From contig JBHGNT010000017.1 of assembly GCA_043228905.1 (NCBI GenBank), forward strand, positions 10,478,001 through 10,542,000: a stretch of 64,000 nt of DNA. Direction: 5' to 3'. Position 1 is the stretch's first letter, and the number at the start of each line of letters is the position of its first letter. Below are positions 61,287 through 64,000 of the stretch, one piece after another. Source of the stretch: Azolla caroliniana. Its lineage: Eukaryota; Polypodiophyta. A program made the position numbers and the translations under genes. The notes beneath the pieces were generated by a model, which was not told the origin of the DNA, ran no database searches, and was given only the letters and a program-made list of their open reading frames with translations.

Positions 61287-62548
61287 TCACCCTTGCACAA
61301 TGATTTGTCCTTCTTCTCGAATGAAGCGACCTAGGTGGGTGAATTGAACCTGCATTCCTTGGTCGACAATTTGACCTACCAGTACTAGAGTCTTGGTGAC
61401 CGTCAGAATTTGCATGATGTTCATTAGTCTCCCTTTCTGGCCAACATGGCTCAAGGGGACATCACCGACATGTTCGATGGGATGTGAGGTGTCATCTTTG
61501 GTTTCGACGACCCCCGATTGATCTAGCTTCTCAAGATATGAGAACCACTCTTCGTGGTTCGTCATGTGATTCGATGCTCTAGAATCAACATACCACACCT
61601 TGTTTGGTTTTGAGGTGCTCATCTTCATCGAGTTGGCCTTGTGCTTCATTAGAAAGATAGAATTTGTCTGGTCTTGGTTTGTGCCTTCAGCGAAGTGCGA
61701 TCGCTATTGATTTCCCTACGCTTTTCCTAACTTGGCTTTGTTAGAGACAACCTTCTTCTTCCAATGCTCGCTTTCCTTGTGACCCTTCCTACCACAGTAC
61801 CAGCAGTCAGTGGCTTTGTTTTGCCTGCCTCCGGCACCACCCTAACTCCCCCTGCTTGTGGAGGGTCCACTGTTGTCGACACTTCCTCTATGCTCTTATT
61901 CTCCTCTTGTCAGCTTCCATCATTGTGTGCTAATCCACCACATTCTCCACTACCACGAGGCCTATCCGCCTCCGTGTATAGCATCTAGTTGTCGGAATGC
62001 GTGCTTCTTGACGTACTTGTGTGGTTTTCTTCAACCATAAGCATTGATTGCAGATTGAAGAATGACGGTGGTCTCTCCCTCATGCAAATAGCCATCTGGA
62101 TTGGCCCATACCTTGGAGCTATACCACCAAGACAGATCTGTACCATCTCTTCCTTGTCCACTGACACATTGATGGATCCTAAGGCATCGCAGATCTCCTT
62201 GTTCTTCGTGGTGTAGTCATGGTGTAGCTACAACTTCCAGGTTGTGGCACTTGCAGCAAAAAACTTCTTCAGATTTTCCCATGCCTCCTTCAGTGTCTTT
62301 GCATTTCGGATGTAGCCCAACACTTGATCGTGCACACAAGATGTAAGGTAGTACAAGACTCTACTTGCTCCTTGCTCCCATACCGGAAAATCCTTGTGTG
62401 GCGATTCTGGCGCTACTTCATTTTCTCCTTGGATGTAACTCCAATAGCTATGCACGAGCAGGTACTGGTGCATCTTGTATTCCCAAGTTGCGTAGTTGCT
62501 TCTATCCAACTTCTTTGTCGGAAGAGCACAACCCATGCCTCTGTCCAT
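61287..62548 (-). pseudogene. Copia K gag and protease
   Basis: Gag starts near 62548: KLDRSNYATWEYKMHQYLL, PVWEQGASRVLYYLTSCVHDQVLGYI and AKTLKEAWENLKKFF are typical of plant copia gag. A stop at 62228 and a shift follow, then VQICLGGIAPRYGPIQMAI. The zinc knuckle CWYCGRKGHKESEH (about 61813-61772) has His for the last Cys. The protease (61649-61287) has WYVDSRASNHMTNHEEWF, with Arg replacing Gly in the DSG motif. All three proteins carry altered key residues. Confidence 0.85.
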
Positions 62549-62635
62549 GTTTCTATTCTTCTCTATTTCGAAACCCTTGCTACTGACTCGTGTCAGAAGA
62601 CTACGTCGACTATGGAGGATGCTTCTTAACCCTCA

Positions 62636-62648
62636 CTCTTTGATATCA
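62636..62648 (-). other. Primer-binding site of copia K, degenerate
   Basis: The minus strand reads TGATATCAAAGAG directly inside the LTR. It is related to the initiator-Met site TGGTATCAGAGC with three changes in the first twelve bases. Confidence 0.7.
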
Positions 62649-62960
62649 TGTAAAGATTTACAATATGCAGAAGCTTGTGAACCGACAGTCGGTTGGTTAT
62701 CCGGAAGATGAACAATTCGTTAACACAGAACGCAGAGTACAAGAGAGAGAGAGTGAGAGCATGCAACAAAAATTCTATTACAGGAAAATGCTCAGTACAT
62801 TAAAGAGTGCTTATGTGCACTTTATATATACAAGCTCATTTGTCAAGGCCGTTATGAAGTACTGACATGTACTTCAATGCTCTTAAAAGAGCATCTGACA
62901 TTAATTGCCTACATTGGACCTATTTAATAGAATAGGACACGTCAGCACATGTGACATTCC
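62649..62960 (-). repeat. 5' LTR of copia K, outer boundary uncertain
   Basis: In plus orientation it starts TGTAAAGATTTACA after the primer site. It contains a GA run (62740-62757) and a TATA-like TATATAAAG on the minus strand near 62822-62830. The right end is not sharp; I place it near 62960. Confidence 0.55.
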
Positions 62961-63230
62961 GCCATTTGGATCCGACATTTGGCTTCATCATCTGAATCTG
63001 GTATCCAACATCCGATTTGGAAAGTGGGCCTAGCCAACTTAATTGATTCTGATCTTGCCTACTGGCTTATCTAACCAGTTCGGCCCATGTTGAGCTTGCG
63101 CGCTCAATAGTACGGATATTAATTTCGACTATTACTAAATCGACTTCGGCTTTGTTTGACTTCACAGTTGTCTCGTTGCACTTGTTTCGGCCTTTTGACG
63201 CTTTGACATTCTTAAGTCAACCTTCCTATG
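62961..63230. other. Unassigned sequence
   Basis: I see no gene, terminus or RNA here. It may be the outer part of the K LTR or the 3' side of G4. Confidence 0.35.
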
Positions 63231-64000
63231 TAACATATTCACATTGATCGATCATGTGAGTTGAGTGACATAAGGCATAGCGCGTCCGCATTGTGCATTC
63301 GATTACAATGGAATGACCCGTATTCAAGCATGTAATGCACTGAACTGCTTGCAGAAATCTGAGCTCCTCCTCCTTCGGCAAGGTTCTTTAGAGTGCTTCC
63401 ATCAACATAGTGTTGCTATCCTAGGCACGATCCATGTCCAAAACTCTGTCGATCACTTGCTCCAAAGTGTTGTCCCTAAAGTTTAGCACCGCTAGAGTTG
63501 TCTGTATGTAGCAGTTCCTTACGGGCTGTGAGGAAGGTTTCCTTCAGATCTTCCTCCGGAGGTGGTGGCATTAACTATTTTCGGAGATTGTGAGACCGGA
63601 TATAATAAATTAGAGAACCGTCTCATATGATTCTTGGTAGATAGTGTAGAATTGCCGGTTTTGATTGTGCTATTCGTTAGTAAAATAACCGAAGGAATTT
63701 GTCACACAATTGTGTAAATGATTTGAATTCACCCTACTTATGCTCGGAACACCAATTCGCCGATTGACCTTCCAATGATAAGCCAAACTCGGCAATTTTT
63801 TACGTGTTCGCATCAGCTGGTGATAGTCTTTGTGATACGTGATTTGCTTGCCATGTTGTAAGGAAAGCATGCAAATGCGTTTCGGCATCCAACTTGTCAT
63901 TGTACTTGGGGTAGGTTTATGACATTGTTCTTCTTCTTGAAATCTGGTCGACTCGCTACGTGGGATATTTGGCACTAGGTCCTTTGTTATGCGTGCGTTG
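63231..64000 (-). pseudogene. Gypsy G4 gag fragment
   Basis: Reading leftwards from the window end: an open piece (63975-63670) with WKVNRRIGVPSISRVNSNHLHNCVTNSFGYF. Stops follow, then FRDNTLEQVIDRVLDMDRA, NTMLMEALKRTLPKEEELRFLQAVQCITCLNTGHSIVIECTM. The IDRV.EMDRA and CxxCLNxGHS..EC blocks match G3 gag (56240-56085). The zinc finger is near 63345-63290. The fragment continues beyond the window. Confidence 0.75.

Larger units (their letters stand above)
60528..62649 (-). mobile_element. Copia K, 5' part (gag to integrase), minus strand
   Basis: From right to left: primer-binding site (62636-62648), gag (62548-61700), protease, GAG-pre-integrase, integrase (to about 60600). The element is cut by the LTR of J at 60527; RT and RNase H are not in the window. 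It belongs to a different copia lineage from copia-1, judged by its gag and protease. Confidence 0.8.

Overview
The window is plant-like nuclear DNA made almost entirely of LTR retrotransposons. I see no intact host gene. The evidence for a green plant (streptophyte) is copia primer-binding sites of the initiator-tRNA-Met type (TGGTATCAGAGC), plant-style gypsy and copia polyproteins, a chromovirus with a chromodomain, and a 90-bp GT-AG intron. I cannot name the species. A non-seed plant or charophyte is possible, but nothing here proves it.

Layout. (1) 1-9271 is the 3' half of gypsy element A with its long 3' LTR. That LTR is split by an almost complete copia element, copia-1 (3810-9228, target duplication GTTCC). 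(2) 9272-10084 is the tail and 3' LTR of another gypsy copy, A2. (3) 10085-11755 is a deletion derivative, G1, of a second, minus-strand gypsy family (RT motif FLDDF). (4) 11756-40688 is a minus-strand chromovirus, E, inserted in the G1 LTR (duplication TATTT). Its 3' LTR is split by GC-rich gypsy F (12078-18963). A foreign LTR fragment (20440-21505) lies between its RNase H and integrase. Its RT is split by gypsy B (22385-38826, duplication ACGC). (5) B is itself interrupted by solo copia LTR C3 (CATGG). C3 is split by minus-strand copia C2 (GAAGA), whose 3' LTR is split by solo LTR D1 (CCGG). A second solo LTR of the same family, D2, lies in B's RT. This gives six nested levels: G > E > B > C3 > C2 > D1. 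(6) 40689-56510 holds two more G copies, G2 and G3, arranged in tandem around shared LTR-like segments. G2 contains a solo LTR (43294-43748, duplication CCAGT) and H, a gag-only non-autonomous gypsy relative with two 658-bp LTRs. (7) 56766-58282 is a broken, intron-containing gene of a Cys-rich family with a DFAENY motif. (8) 59090-64000 holds 5' fragments of a chromovirus (J), a copia element (K) and another G-type gag (G4).

A, B, F and H are one gypsy group. They share LTR ends (TGT...ACA), a polypurine tract ending near GGTTTGGTGGGG(G)TGGA, and the primer-binding site TGGTGAACCCGACGTG. In F and B the protease motif is DHGSEIN; A and B have RT motif FLDDI. Removing each nested insert with one copy of its duplication restores the interrupted frame in three places I checked: E RT, B gag and B RT.

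The most interesting signals are four. First, tRNA-like A-box/B-box modules lie inside the LTRs of several unrelated gypsy families. Second, three tandem hairpins, the last carrying the TATA box, are conserved in all copia LTRs of the copia-1/C2/C3 group. Third, H looks like a gag-only element. Fourth, there is the DFAENY gene. Coding regions of all elements are degenerate to different degrees; copia-1 is the least damaged, with two nonsense codons.
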